From Diphasiastrum complanatum (Eukaryota > Streptophyta > Lycopodiopsida > Lycopodiales > Lycopodiaceae): a stretch of DNA of 64,000 nt. The DNA lies in the NCBI GenBank assembly GCA_029204225.1, contig CM055105.1, positions 17,679,353 to 17,743,352 of the forward strand, written 5' to 3'. Shown one piece after another: positions 43,172 to 54,007 of this stretch. The notes beneath the pieces are model-generated. The model worked only from the letters and a program-made list of their open reading frames with translations, did not search any database and had not been told where the DNA came from. Each line of letters begins with the position of its first letter. Positions within the stretch are counted from its first letter, which is position 1. Made by a program: the position numbers and the translations under genes.

Positions 43172-43981
43172 ATAATCCTATTCTAAGCATGCCAATCACA
43201 AGAACACAAGGGAAACGGATGGTGGACAAACCAACCCAACCAAACCTAGATCGCCCCCAAGCTATGGATCAATCACAAAGAGGAATGAGGCATCACACCA
43301 GCAGCATACTGCTACCAGTCATGTAATCTAGCATACACTAGTGAGAGCCCAATAGGTATACTTATACCCTCCAAGCCCCATGCACCACTAGTAGTGCACT
43401 GTGACACCTCACTAGACACCTTTGTAGCCTAATTGGGCCACGTCATCCAGTTCCTCATTGACTCACTGATAGACCCATACAAATCCACCATCAAGAGTTT
43501 AGGCCTACAACCTTTAATTATGACTTTATACACATAAGGGCCCCAATTCCCTTATAGTCACAATTAACTTACGGGTTGTTGGTCTACTGATCCCTAGCGT
43601 GGACACGCTATCCGAGACCAGTCATGGGCATGACACCAAGTGTCCCAGTGAGCATATGACAAGTGTCCCATTGACTAGTCAACTCTCCTACTTTTGAGGA
43701 GGTCAGTCCAGCCAGTCCTAATAAATGACCCAGTGTCCCAGTGAGCATATGACAAGTGTCCCATTGACTAGTCAACTCTCCTACCTTTTAGGAGGTCAGT
43801 CCAGCCACTCCTAATAAATGACCCAGTACCCCATGCCAAAGCTAAGCACGACTCTCTAAGGTCCAATGCCAACTAATTACAGTTTATTTACAATTTACTT
43901 ACAAAAGTCACCACAGGCCGGTGACTTAGCCATTTTAGTAATTACAATAATTACAAAACGTACATGTGTCGAGTTCTAACA
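43172..43981 (-). repeat. Gypsy LTR, about 810 bp, followed by primer site
   Basis: On the minus strand it starts TGTTAGAACTCGACACATGT at 43,981, just after a purine run (TTGAGCGGGAAGGGA, 43,982-43,996), and ends just before the primer site at 43,158-43,169. A tandem duplication of about 93 bp (43,638-43,823) lies within. Sequence on its right (43,990-44,100 minus: WETAHSLRAQYASLVIADDV) looks like the end of a gypsy pol. So the LTR has internal sequence on both sides. Confidence 0.65.
43638..43823. repeat. 93-bp tandem duplication in LTR
   Basis: Two copies of GTGTCCCAGTGAGCATATGA ... CCTAATAAATGAC, with few differences (TTTTGAGGAGG versus TTTTAGGAGG). Confidence 0.85.
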
Positions 43982-44664
43982 TCCCTTCCCGCTCAAAAAA
44001 GACATCATCCGCGATGACCAAGCTAGCATACTGTGCACGCAAACTGTGCGCGGTCTCCCAGGCAGCATCTGCAAGAGGTCGTCCATGCCAAGCAACTAAA
44101 TATATCAAAGATCAAGCGGTTACACAGACGTTTCTCCCACCTATCCAATATCCCTTTTGGCTCATCGATCTCCTCTACATGCTCCTAAATAGAATCACAA
44201 TTGACTCATCTCCGTACACCGAAGTTGTCGAAAACAACTGGCCTAATCAAGCCTCCTACGATAACCAGCATCCCATACTACTGGCGATCGTACTTGACTC
44301 TCACTAGCACCACGATTGCTTGTCTTAATTTTTTTTCAACTAACTCAAGCATTTTACCCATTGAGTTAGAAATCAGCTGTACTAGGCACTTTGAGGAATT
44401 CCCACCATAACAAGACTAGTAGGCCTAAAACCATGTCGAGCCACCAAAAGTTACATAAGATCATCTCATAGGTCCAATCGTCCAATCCACACCCGGATGA
44501 CTAGCACCAGTACTATCATAACATAAATGCAAAATCTCCCTACCCAGCCCTTTACTAACTGGAACGGGGAGTTTGCCATTTCCTTTAACTATACAACATT
44601 GCTGATCGTTGCGCATGGGAAAAGCTAGGTTTTATGTAAAGTTTCAGATGTGGAGTCTGACATT

Positions 44665-44676
44665 TGGTATCAGAGC
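44665..44676 (+). other. tRNA-Met primer binding site (plus strand)
   Basis: TGGTATCAGAGC, a perfect match, preceded by GAGTCTGACATT (an LTR end in CA). It indicates a plus-strand LTR just to the left. Sequence at 44,258-44,310 recurs at 48,777-48,826, supporting a dispersed LTR. No coding internal region follows on this strand. Confidence 0.75.
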
Positions 44677-46557
44677 ACACGAAACATGGTGGAGCTGGCT
44701 GCCTTGTCTCCTCCCAACCTTTGTTGCATAGATTATGATGAGGAATGCCTCTCTCTAGGCTCACTTATGCACAATCCTCAAGCACCCCTTAACCCTGACC
44801 TTTCCTAATGTCGACACATGGCCAATTCCATGCACAGTCGACACTTGCCACTTGGCTGTACCTTGACACATAGGCAAGTGAGTAGGTTGACATGTGTCAC
44901 TCATTCACTGGACCAAGTGTCCCAGTGAGCAAGTTACGAATAGAGCCACAGCTGATCTAGAGCTAAGCTATGAAAGCATCACATAAGCAAGACTTAAGCT
45001 ATGAAAGTAGCACATAAGCAAGACTTAACCCTAGAAAGCAGGAAAGAGAGAGATCAATATCATCAGTTGTCAAATGAATACAATGAGGGCCTACTTATAC
45101 CCACAAAGAAGCCCAAAAGAAGCTTCTAGAGGATAAGGATACTGAACCTTATCTATCTGGGTCCCATAAGGACATGCCCTTAATGGTAATGGCCCAGTAC
45201 CTAAGGGTATACTACTTAGGGGCTATGTACTGAGTACATAACTCTCCCCTACTTTAAAACAACATTGTCCACAATGTTGCCCCAAGCAATAGCTATGGTA
45301 ATAACCAATCATCAGGACGAAAATCAATAAATCTAAAGACTCATAATACAGGAGAAATAAGGCATGAACCAATGGAAATACTGAAGGAGAGGACATAAGT
45401 CATCACAACAGGTACTCCAAAAGTATCACACAAACTCCACAAAACACTGTACAGTAACTATAAGCAACTACAAAGCACTGTACATCAACTATAAGCAACT
45501 AATGTAGATGCATAAAGAAAACCAAGCGAGAAGAAAACTCGCTCAAGGTACTCTGATAGCCCAAGAATGCCAAAGAAATATGTCGTAGTGAAGGGCCCCA
45601 ACAAGTGAAATATCCAGGGCTAGCCGAATAGCCCAAGAAGACCATAGGAAAATCTTGATATGCAAGACCCCAACAACTGAGATATCCAAAGCTAGTCGAA
45701 TAGCCCAAGAATACCATCAGAAAAGCACAGCTCGGCAACCACTCTGGAACAACATCAAAGACCAAGCTATGTGCAGCAACTAGGAATGCCAAGGAACCTG
45801 AAGTATAAAGAGATCATGCAGCAACCATGAATGCCAAGGAAACTGTGGTAGATCACCCACATTAACCCCCAAGGTATGTGCAATTCCCAAGAATGTAGAA
45901 TGTCGTCATGCCAAGGGATCCATAGTGTCCATGAGTGTAAAGCAACAATACTGTAAGGTATCCTCATGGACCATGAATATACAATGTCATCATGCCAAAG
46001 GAGGCGTAGTAGCCATGAATATAAAACAGCATCTAGATGAGCATGATCCACAAATGTAATAACATCATACTTAGGCATAAAACACCAACTAATAAGCTCT
46101 GGCCTAAATATGCATCTAGAAGATCCGCATATACAATATGAATAGGAACTATCAACGGAGGGATAGGACACCCAACGTAGGAACCATCATGAAATGTAGA
46201 AGCATGTGACATGTGTAGTGCTACTACTGAATGAGTAGGCAAGTCATCTAAAAGAACAACCATAGACTCATCGTAATAAGCAGCATAGGCTACAACATCT
46301 GTAGCATGGTACTCAAAAGCAGTGCGATAAGGAACATAGGCTACAATATCTGTATGGCACTCAGGAGCAGCACCAAGGTACTCATCATCAGTATCAGCAT
46401 CAGTATCAAAGCATGTAATAGCATCACCAGTAGCAAAGGATGCAACAATATCAAAGCAGGCTACAGTAACAAAGCACTCGGGAACTGCACTAAGGCATGT
46501 AGTATCTGTAATATCAGCATCAACCTTTGTAGTATCTGTAAGATCAACCTGTGAAGA
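44677..46557 (-). mobile_element. 3' part of a non-autonomous LTR retroelement
   Basis: On the minus strand a purine-rich run (AAAGTAGGGGAGAG, about 45,243-45,256) is followed by LTR-like sequence with a TATA-like GGGTATAAGTAGG at about 45,090-45,102 (minus). Internal sequence to the right has no pol. It consists of tandem repeats: three units of about 69 bp at 45,556-45,740 (GAATAGCCCAAGAAGACCAT), and ATGAATGCCAAGGAA-type units at 45,780-45,850. A 29-bp repeat pair (GCTATGAAAG...AAGACTTA) is at 44,966-45,026. The ORFs here are translations of these repeats. Confidence 0.5.
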
Positions 46558-46932
46558 CTATGACTGTCTCAAATGATGCAGGTGACTCAAATGATTGTGA
46601 CTCAAGAGCTGGATGACGTGGAAAATGTGGCGCAGGAGCTGACTGACGTGGGAAGCCAGGGGGTGGGTTTGTGGTGCATAATGAACCCCACTGCCAAGTG
46701 AAGGAGAAGAGGATGGAAATCCAAATGGAGGGGGAGTCCCAAATGAAGGAAAAATAGGAGCTTTACCAGGACCATGAGGTTGTAAAGAATCAATCTGTGA
46801 CTGCATAGTAGCAAAGCCCGTCATAACGGTATCGAAGCGAAGAACGAGGCCAGAAAGGGTCTCATCCATGCGATGAAACTGATCGGATAAGGTTTCTTGA
46901 GTAGTCTCACTCGGGGTAGGTGAATGTGCCAT
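46558..46932 (-). CDS. Gag-like N-terminal ORF of LTR retroelement
   Basis: 124 codons from the ATG at 46,932 (MAHSPTPSETTQETLSDQFH). It has a helix with LSGLVLRFDTVMTGFATMQS, the usual start of plant gypsy Gag, then a Gly/Pro/Ser-rich linker. It stops before the Gag core, so it is partial. It fits the non-autonomous element to its left. Confidence 0.45.
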   Translation of the reverse strand: MAHSPTPSETTQETLSDQFHRMDETLSGLVLRFDTVMTGFATMQSQIDSLQPHGPGKAPIFPSFGTPPPFGFPSSSPSLGSGVHYAPQTHPLASHVSQLLRHIFHVIQLLSHNHLSHLHHLRQS

Positions 46933-47082
46933 AATGACAGTGGAAGGGAATAGACGAAAACTTGAGAGAGCGGACTCTTGTCGTCACCCCAAATTAGTCT
47001 ATTAAAACCACTATTATTACAACTAAGAAAGGACAGCAATCAGCAAATGAAAAAAGTGAAAATAAAGGCTGTGAAAATGCGC

Positions 47083-47345
47083 TGGACAGCCAGGAAGCAA
47101 GTGACAAATTGGAATATCAAACGGAGTCGGAATTTCGTGAAATTTGGTTGAGGATGGGCGATGGACAGCCTGCAAACAAGGTGTGAAAAATGGCTACAAA
47201 CGGAGACAAAAACGGACGAAAGTGACAAGTATGAAGCGGCTGGACAGCCTGCAGACAAAAGTGAAAAGAGGGCTGAAAATGGAAGGAGGAACGGACGAAA
47301 GAGATAAGGGAATTGGGCGCTGGAGAGCCTACAAACAAGCTGGAA
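47083..47345. repeat. Tandem repeat, about 80-bp period
   Basis: Four diverged units with GGACAGCCTGCAAACAA at about 47,083, 47,161, 47,240 and 47,322. The minus ORFs of 99-117 codons here are translations of the repeat (FxxCLQAVQ motif). Confidence 0.75.
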
Positions 47346-47689
47346 ATGGGTGATAGAGGGTTGGAACTTGGGCGCCGGAAATAATCTGCCCAAATTTTTT
47401 TTTTTCCGGCCGCCAAATTTAGCGGAAGTACTTCCGCTAACTATCTGCTAAAGCTCCGCCAAGGAAAATGCTTTGATGGGAGCTGGTCCTCCAAACTGTG
47501 TTGAATGTTGCTGAAGCAAAGAGATGAAAGCCCTCAACAAAGAGAGAAAAATCAACAAGGAAAATGGGCACCCAATCAAAAAATCAGATCGGAAGGCTCT
47601 AACATATTGCTGTTGATTGTGACTCCCAAGTTCACTTGAAAATTCTAGCAATCGGTCTTTTAGAGATTGGAAACTACTATTAATCTTCC

Positions 47690-48195
47690 GTCTTTCGATC
47701 ATCCTAAATTTGATGGCCAGATTGAACGTACCAACTAGTCGATGGAAGATATGCTTCGTGCATATGTTGTCAGGCGAGATTTGAAAATGTACCTCCCAAT
47801 GGTTGATTTCATGTACAATAGTGCAAAGCATTCTACCACTAGATTTAGTCCTTTCATGTTGGCGTTTGGCTTTCAGCCACATTCATTGATATCTGTAAAA
47901 CTCAAAAGTCTCAAGGTGCAAATTGCAACTGATTTCTTTGCTGGATATGCAAGAAATGTTGCAAGTGGCCAATGAAAGTATAAAATTAGGTCAAGATCAA
48001 GCACAATTATATGCCAACCAAAGTCGTTCACCTCGAGAGCTTGAGGTCGAAGATTGGGTGTATCTCATAATTCCAAAAGATTCTAAGACACCATGAATGG
48101 AGAAATGTCCAAATTTGTCTCCTAACAGCCCTTATAAGATTGTAAAGAAACTCAATCAATATGCTTTTTGGCTAGATCCCATTCACATCTCGAGG
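47690..48195 (+). pseudogene. Ty3/gypsy integrase, catalytic end and C-terminus
   Basis: HPKFDGQIERTN, then TAG at 47,736, then SMEDMLRAYVVRRDLKMYLP, FMYNSAKHSTTRFSPFMLAF, QPHSLIS; a frame change; MLQVANESIKLGQDQAQLYA, VEDWVYLIIPKDSKTP, stop, MEKCPNLSPNSPYKIVKKLN. This is the Glu motif and C-terminal part of a gypsy integrase. The TAG replaces a Gln conserved in the family (TERVNQ). Possibly the continuation of the plus-strand element cut at 41,909. Confidence 0.82.
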
Positions 48196-49119
48196 TTTTG
48201 AGGCATGCACCCACCAGATATAGATAGATCATAGATCATAGGTAATTAGATTGACCATTGCAGACTCTTTACTCTCATCAGTCATGTCAATTGTGCTAGT
48301 TGAAACTTGACTCATGAGTCACGACTCATTGTTACAACTAAGTAGAATCAATTTGCAAATATTGCAAAATAATTATTAATGACATAAATTAATAAACAAT
48401 TGTAAATTCTGAGTTTTCATTGTACATGTTCGCTTATATATTTTTTTGGAGCACTTGTTGAAAGTGCACGCAAGCTTGAGGCAAATGGCCACCGCAGCCC
48501 AAGTTGACGAGATTTGGGAGAGTCGTGCTAGGTACATCTTTTCGGGATGAGGCATAGGCTATCATCACAGGGCTGTAGTTGATCTATAGTGTCTTACACC
48601 TATGTTGCAAAGGTTGAGGAAGACTAAAGAGGTGTTGTACACTACAGCCTGATCTTCATAAGGCAGACTTCAAACATCACGTGGCGAATGCTTTGTTACC
48701 GCCCATCCATAGAGCCTTTACCGACTTAGCTCCATGCACTGAAATCTCTGACATAACTGGCCCGATCGAGCCCCCTACAATAACTAGCATCCCATACTAC
48801 TGGCGATCGTATTCGGCTCTCACTGGCACGCATCTCCATGGCTAGAGATACATCCTAGCTACAACATGCTTATACATCAACCCACTCCCCAAGTAGACTC
48901 AATAGATAATATAGGGTTCTCCACCTTTATATGCATAGTACAAGTGAGTCCCACCATAGTCCAAGCTTGGATTGTGATAGAAGGCAGCCAGAGGTGTTGA
49001 AATGTGGCACTAAAATTGTCGACAACACCAGCCCAGCTTTTTGCCTCATGGTGAGTCACAGTCATCCCGTTATGGTACACAACATTCCCACCCCCTTTAA
49101 AACTTCTTTAGGTAGGAAT
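48196..49119. other. LTR-like sequence, no gene
   Basis: 48,777-48,826 repeats 44,258-44,310 (ACTAGCATCCCATACTACTG). No coding sequence recognised. Confidence 0.4.
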
Positions 49120-49380
49120 CAAGGGGATTTTAGCCAACGATATTCTTCCTTCTCCCAAGTGTCCTCATCATCTGACTTACCTTTCCAATGGATCAAATGT
49201 TCAAAAGTCAAGTGATTTCTCAATCGACGTTGCGTATCCATGACATTTTTAGGTTCCACGGGTACATGCGGCAGTCAAATCTTCCAATTAATTTCAAGCG
49301 ACTCTCTTGGTCTCTTGGTGACAAACCTCACCAAAAACCATGCTATGTCGACCACCTCCTTGATCCAAGGCAACTTTGCT
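49120..49380 (-). pseudogene. Chromovirus (Ty3/gypsy) chromodomain fragment
   Basis: Minus strand: PVEPKNVMDTQRRLRNHLTF, EHLIHWKGKSDDEDTWEKEE, YRWLKSP. The pattern x-E-x-LIHWKG-x(3-4)-D-x-TWE is the chromodomain found at the C-terminus of chromovirus integrases, which steers insertion to marked chromatin. Upstream on this strand is a short piece of pol end. Confidence 0.7.
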
Positions 49381-50721
49381 ATATCCTCAAAGAGGAGTTC
49401 CAAACAACATGCAACACAAGGTGTCCAAAAATGTGGGGATAGGCCTCATGGACAAGCCTCCCCATTGCAACATAATTCGACGTACTGTGGGTTACAATCT
49501 ATACAAATTTCAAATTAGTAAATACAAATCTATAGTAAGTTGTGACACACTGACATGCACATAAGACATTGCAATGATTCACGTTATGTATAAGCTTATT
49601 ATTTATAGTGTACTACTTTGTTGGAACTTGGAAGTTGAGAATGGACACAACTTATAATACTTATTTAACATTGGCTGGCCCCACCTCCTCAATGGCCCTC
49701 TGGATGTGGCCAAACATATACTCTCCAGTGGCAGATATGCTTGCATCAGAGGCATAAATGGCTCTCAAAAACTTAGTGCCCATAAAAGAAGATACCAATA
49801 ATTTCAGTATGTGGGATTTTACGGCAGGGAAGGACGCCTCCTTGGGGCATTCCGCCCGAGGAAGGGCTTCTGCCCTGGGCGGAATCCGTATTGTTGTTTC
49901 CTATAGTAGAGGCCGCTGAGAACTCTACTTATAAAGTGCCACTTGGATAATCTTAAGTTGAGATACTGGCTGTTAACTTCTTTGTCTTCTTTAATTGCAA
50001 GAGCACAATTTCTTTCCTTTTAAATAGAATGCCACTTGGATATTTCTAAGTTGACATACTGGCTGTTGACTTCTTCATATTCTTCAATTGCAAGGGCACA
50101 ATTTTGTGCCCTTTTCAAGATCTGATTACAATTCTGGATTCCTGGCGGCGGGATTTTGTATTATCAGTTTGCAATTTTTTCAAAGCTGGGAATTCATCTT
50201 GCTGCACTTACATTCTTTTTATCTGTTTTTGCAATTTTTTTTTTCTTTTTGACATCTCTGCATAGTTTTGAATCAGACTGGCAGATAATTTGTTTACAAT
50301 GACTTTACATTTTACTGACATTCACTCACACCTCAATCATTGGGAACTGGTCTTTCTGATTGAAAACCCTGGGAACCATCATTTGCTTCAAAACTTGGGG
50401 GTAATTTGCTGCTTTACTTTGGACCCATGTAATACTAATTGGTTATTTGAAGATCTATTATTAAAACAATCAGATGTGGAACCCAAAAAGGTAGGCCACA
50501 CAGTAGAAGTCCTGATTAAGGAAGAGAAAGGGTCTTTGAGGACTACAAATACAACTGTAGGCTTCATTGAAAGACAACTGTTGTTTCAGGACCCTAGCAT
50601 CATTGGAGTACCTCAAACATAGAGAACTAGATTCAGACAAATATCTGTGTTATGGCTTCTCCTCTGGAGAACCCACTTGGTTCATCATTCTGCTGTATAT
50701 CAGAGAGCTCTTTTGATCAGT

Positions 50722-50725
<4 letters not shown>
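49381..50725. other. No recognised gene; tandem duplication
   Basis: A direct duplication of about 93 bp is at 49,935-50,120 (GCCACTTGGATA ... GGCTGTTAACTTCTT / GCCACTTGGATA ... GGCTGTTGACTTCTT). A palindrome ATTCCGCCCGAGG ... GGGCGGAAT is at about 49,850-49,886. A 110-codon ORF at 50,290-50,622 matches nothing I know. Confidence 0.4.

Positions 50726-50802
<77 letters not shown>
50726..50802. repeat. (CT)n microsatellite
   Basis: 77 bp of pure CT repeat, 0.67 kb upstream of the RraA-like gene. Confidence 0.95.
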
Positions 50803-50805
<3 letters not shown>

Positions 50806-51128
50806 CAAGATTTTGGCCATAACTAGTTACTTTTGAAACTCAAAGACATCTCCTTAACTCATTGTCACATATGAATTGTTTTTCAGTATGAGAGTAATAG
50901 CTACTGTGATATGACAGCCATCAGGAATGGATTCTTATAGAAAATAGCACACATATTTGATCTTTATCATTAATGGGGACAGGTCGTCAGAAGAAATATA
51001 TCACAGTGATTACATCTAGTTTCTTCTCATTATCTGGAAAAATTCTGCAGAAGAAACATATTGTGCTTTAGTGCTTTAATGTTGTAATTTGCTGCAGTGG
51101 TTCTGGCCTCTGTTGTGATAAGAATATG

Positions 51129-51131
<3 letters not shown>

Positions 51132-51203
<72 letters not shown>
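51132..51203. repeat. (GA)n microsatellite
   Basis: 72 bp of pure GA repeat, 0.27 kb upstream of the RraA-like gene. GA/CT tracts are common plant promoter and leader elements, so this may lie in its promoter or 5' UTR. Confidence 0.95.
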
Positions 51204-51207
<4 letters not shown>

Positions 51208-51278
51208 GTCCTCTAGTCGGTAGCACTCTGGTTTTGGTTGAAATCATTGACATCTTCTGGTATGAGAATTCTTTATTT

Positions 51279-51470
51279 TGGTAAGCCATCTTTGAATATG
51301 CTGGAAGAAACTTGATGTTTGGCATCTGATTGGCATCTGGTAAGGGGATGTGGGATCTCTGTAGCTTGACAGTTTGCGTAAGCAACCTTTGAATTTGATG
51401 GAAGAAACTTGAATGATTGGCATTTAATAAGGGAAAGTGGGATCTCTGTAACTTGGCAGATTGTGCAAGC
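51279..51470 (+). repeat. 95-bp tandem duplication ending at the RraA start codon
   Basis: Units 51,279-51,375 and 51,376-51,470 share TTTGAAT-TG-TGGAAGAAACTTGA, TTGGCAT and GTGGGATCTCTGTA-CTTG. The second copy ends at the ATG at 51,471. Likely 5' leader sequence. Confidence 0.7.
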
Positions 51471-51971
51471 ATGACCTATGCAACAACAGACCTTTGTGAT
51501 GCAAATGATGACCATGTCAGATCTGGAAAGCTTCGAATTTTGTCTCCAACTTTCAAAACATACGGGGGGAAGCGAGCTTTCTTTGGTTTAATAACAACAG
51601 TTAAAGTCTTTGAGGATAATGTTCTTGTTCGTGCAACTCTCGAAGAGCCAGGTGATGGTAAAGTCCTATTTGTTGATGGTGGGGGAAGTTGCCAGTGTGC
51701 ACTTGTTGGTGGTAATCTAGCCGTCCTGGCCACTAAAAATGGATGGACTGGAATTGTGGTAAATGGATGCATCCGAGATGTGGATGAAATCAATAGCTGT
51801 GAAATTGGTGTGAGAGCAATAGCTGCTCATCCTTTGAAGAGCACCAAGCGAGGGCAAGGTGAGAAAAATGTTCCAATCCATATTGGAGGAGTAAGGGTTG
51901 TTCCAGGAGAGTGGTGTTATGCAGATAGTGATGGTATAATCGTATCTTCCAATGAGCTAGCAAGGCTCTGA
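51471..51971 (+). CDS. RraA-like aldolase (4-hydroxy-4-methyl-2-oxoglutarate aldolase family)
   Basis: Intact single-exon ORF of 166 codons, the usual length of the plant family. Landmarks: MTYATTDLCDAN start (the family opens with a TT-x-D/E-x-CDAN motif), VFEDNVLVRATLEEPG at about 45-60, VLFVDGGGSCQCALVGGNLA at about 64-83, and GIVVNGCIRDVDEI at about 92-105, with the Arg-Asp pair that binds substrate and metal in HMG aldolases. Then HPLKSTKRGQGEK and VPGEWCYADSDGIIVSS near the end. The fold cleaves 4-hydroxy-4-methyl-2-oxoglutarate or decarboxylates oxaloacetate; the true plant substrate is uncertain, and inhibition of RNase E (the RraA role) is not shown for plants. An in-frame ATG at 51,417 would add 18 residues, but the CDAN-type start argues for 51,471. 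It is the only clearly intact host gene here. Confidence 0.9.
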   Translation: MTYATTDLCDANDDHVRSGKLRILSPTFKTYGGKRAFFGLITTVKVFEDNVLVRATLEEPGDGKVLFVDGGGSCQCALVGGNLAVLATKNGWTGIVVNGCIRDVDEINSCEIGVRAIAAHPLKSTKRGQGEKNVPIHIGGVRVVPGEWCYADSDGIIVSSNELARL

Positions 51972-52788
51972 ACATGACACATTTAAAGCTTTCACTTGGC
52001 ACCAAAGTATCATCTGTTACATACATTAGTATGAACTTTGAATGTTTTGCAGGTGATGGACCTCATGACTTAACCTGCTTGCAATATCTGGCCATGCATA
52101 TGTATTACTAACCATATCATTTAGTGTCATTACGCATATAAGCAGGCTGTCATGCATTACTTACTGCATCCATGAAAAAAGCATTCTCAGTCATTATCAT
52201 ACTCACAATAAGTTGAAGTTCCCATACTGAAAGCCTTTAACCTTTGGTAAGCTTTCTGCATTCCTCAAGCAAATTGACACAAAAGAAAAAATTTGTGAAC
52301 ATCTATGCACTACATCAAATCCTCTTACCTCATGGGTGTTCCAATTATAAGGATCCGTTGGAGCTAACTTCTATGTTAACAATTATCGCTCTACAAGAGG
52401 AAAAAACAACTATCATTGTAAAAGCCTCAAATAAAGTGCTCAACCAACATATCACTTTAGAAAACAGTTTTAACGTAGAGAGTGATCAATAGAGAGACAC
52501 AGTAGTTGAAAATGGCATTGATTGAGCATCAACACTTACAAGGAAGTTAGTTTCAGCTCTGAAGCTATTGGATGTGTGATAATTTATACACAAAAAAGGG
52601 CTTCTCTTCCTACTTTTTCACATTAAACATGCATGGCTCTTTCTAAAACTTGGTTCTAAATGGTAACAAATCTATTGATTCTTATGGCATTCTATGTACA
52701 ACATAGTTGCAGCGAATCGCAATCCTCCCTGCAACTACAATCCGGGACCCGGATCATGTATGTATGTATGTATGTATGTATGTATATA
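51972..52788. other. 3' flank of the RraA-like gene, no gene
   Basis: Presumed 3' UTR and spacer. At 52,703-52,760 a CATAGTTGCAGCGAATCGCA-like stretch resembles a transposon end (compare 36,847). A (ATGT)n tract lies at about 52,755-52,784. Confidence 0.4.
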
Positions 52789-53176
52789 TCTATATATATA
52801 TTTAAACTTATGTACACTTTTGCGCATGGGTATGGGTGCTGCATGCTCCCCCCCTCACCCATGCATGAGCTTTTTCTAACTTAAAAACTTGGGGAGGAGG
52901 ATGCATGGATGCATGGCCCTCCTCCCCATGCATGCATCTAAGGGGCCCACTCCAAATTCAAATTATCCTTTACCAACACACATAGTGTTTTGAAGTGCAT
53001 GTACATACTTTCATGGTAAAAGGTGTTAAACAAACGAGACTTTTATTATCAAAAATTTGAAGGGTGCTCTAAGGTTTTCTAAATTATTAGATTTTTCACG
53101 GGAAAGGTTGTAATAAAAATGTATTTCTATGAAGATCGGCCTCCATTGCCCGTCAACGACGGGCACTCTTTACTAG
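52789..53176 (+). mobile_element. Small Helitron, 388 bp
   Basis: 5' TCTATATATATATTTAAACT preceded by A. The 3' hairpin TGCCCGTC-AAC-GACGGGCA (53,147-53,165) is followed by CTAG at 53,173-53,176 and T. The last 30 bp equal those of the Helitron at 408-4,374. No coding sequence. Confidence 0.75.
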
Positions 53177-53220
<44 letters not shown>

Positions 53221-53223
<3 letters not shown>

Positions 53224-53890
53224 TAATATATAAAACTATTTGTGCGCATATGGTGCATCCTCCTCCCCTCATCCATGCATATACTTTTTGAACTAAAAAG
53301 TGGGGAGGAAGATGCGTATTGATGCTTCTACGCAGCCTTGGAAAATAATGTTTCTAACTCTAAAAAAAGTTGAAAGTACAAATGATCCTCATCAAATTAA
53401 TAATGGATAAGCTCGAATCTGAGCATTAGGGTTCTCCATCATTAAGTATAAATCTAGCCCTCCTATCTAAGCCCCAAGTCTAGGAGTCACATCTACTCAC
53501 CAAAATCCCTCAAATTTGGCCTATAAGTTAGGACCTTGATTTTGGGGCTCAACTCGGCCACCTCTTGAGCATGTAAATGGATTTCAAAAACCTCCTTGTC
53601 ACTAGAATATGTACAAAAACGTGGGACACGTGGTCAATTACATTGAATGCCATGTGGCATGTTCCAAACTAGCTAGCATTACAGGAGTTCCCAAACTTAG
53701 AAGGGCCGTTTGTTACGAGTTTTTTTTTTCCTCGCTTTTTATGTCCATGTGGCCCAGTCAGTTCTTGACATAGTGGCTTCTATGTAACATAACTCGCCTG
53801 ACCCGGAAACACAATTCATGTTTGGGCAAATTTGAATTTTCGGTCCAGTAGATTGGAAGCATACAATTGGCATGTGCTGCCACTGGTTGA
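53221..53890 (+). mobile_element. Helitron 5' end, 3' end not found
   Basis: After a (TA)n tract, TCATAATATATAAAACTATT and the next 100 bp (TGTGCGCAT..., ATGCATCCTCC..., AAAGTGGGGAGGA) parallel the first 120 bp of the Helitron at 52,789. So a second, tandem Helitron 5' end starts here. I found no CTRR end with hairpin downstream. 53,400-53,890 is otherwise blank. Confidence 0.4.
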
Positions 53891-54007
53891 CTAAACTGCT
53901 TGGGTTAACCTCAAGTTAAAGTTATCTTGGGACTCACAAATAGGTTTGGCGTCTATTATGCTCTGGACTCTCATATTGACAAGTTCAAACGTGAGACTCT
54001 TCAAGCT

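Noticed and set aside
45499-46263. Minus ORFs of 76-134 codons with FLGY/GxxSCC motifs
   Set aside because: They follow tandem repeats of about 69 bp in the internal region of an LTR element and show no known domain.
47040-47416. Minus ORFs of 99-117 codons
   Set aside because: Translations of an 80-bp tandem repeat.
51417-51470. Upstream ATG at 51,417 as start of the RraA-like protein
   Set aside because: The added 18 residues come from the duplicated leader, and the family's N-terminal motif begins right after the ATG at 51,471.
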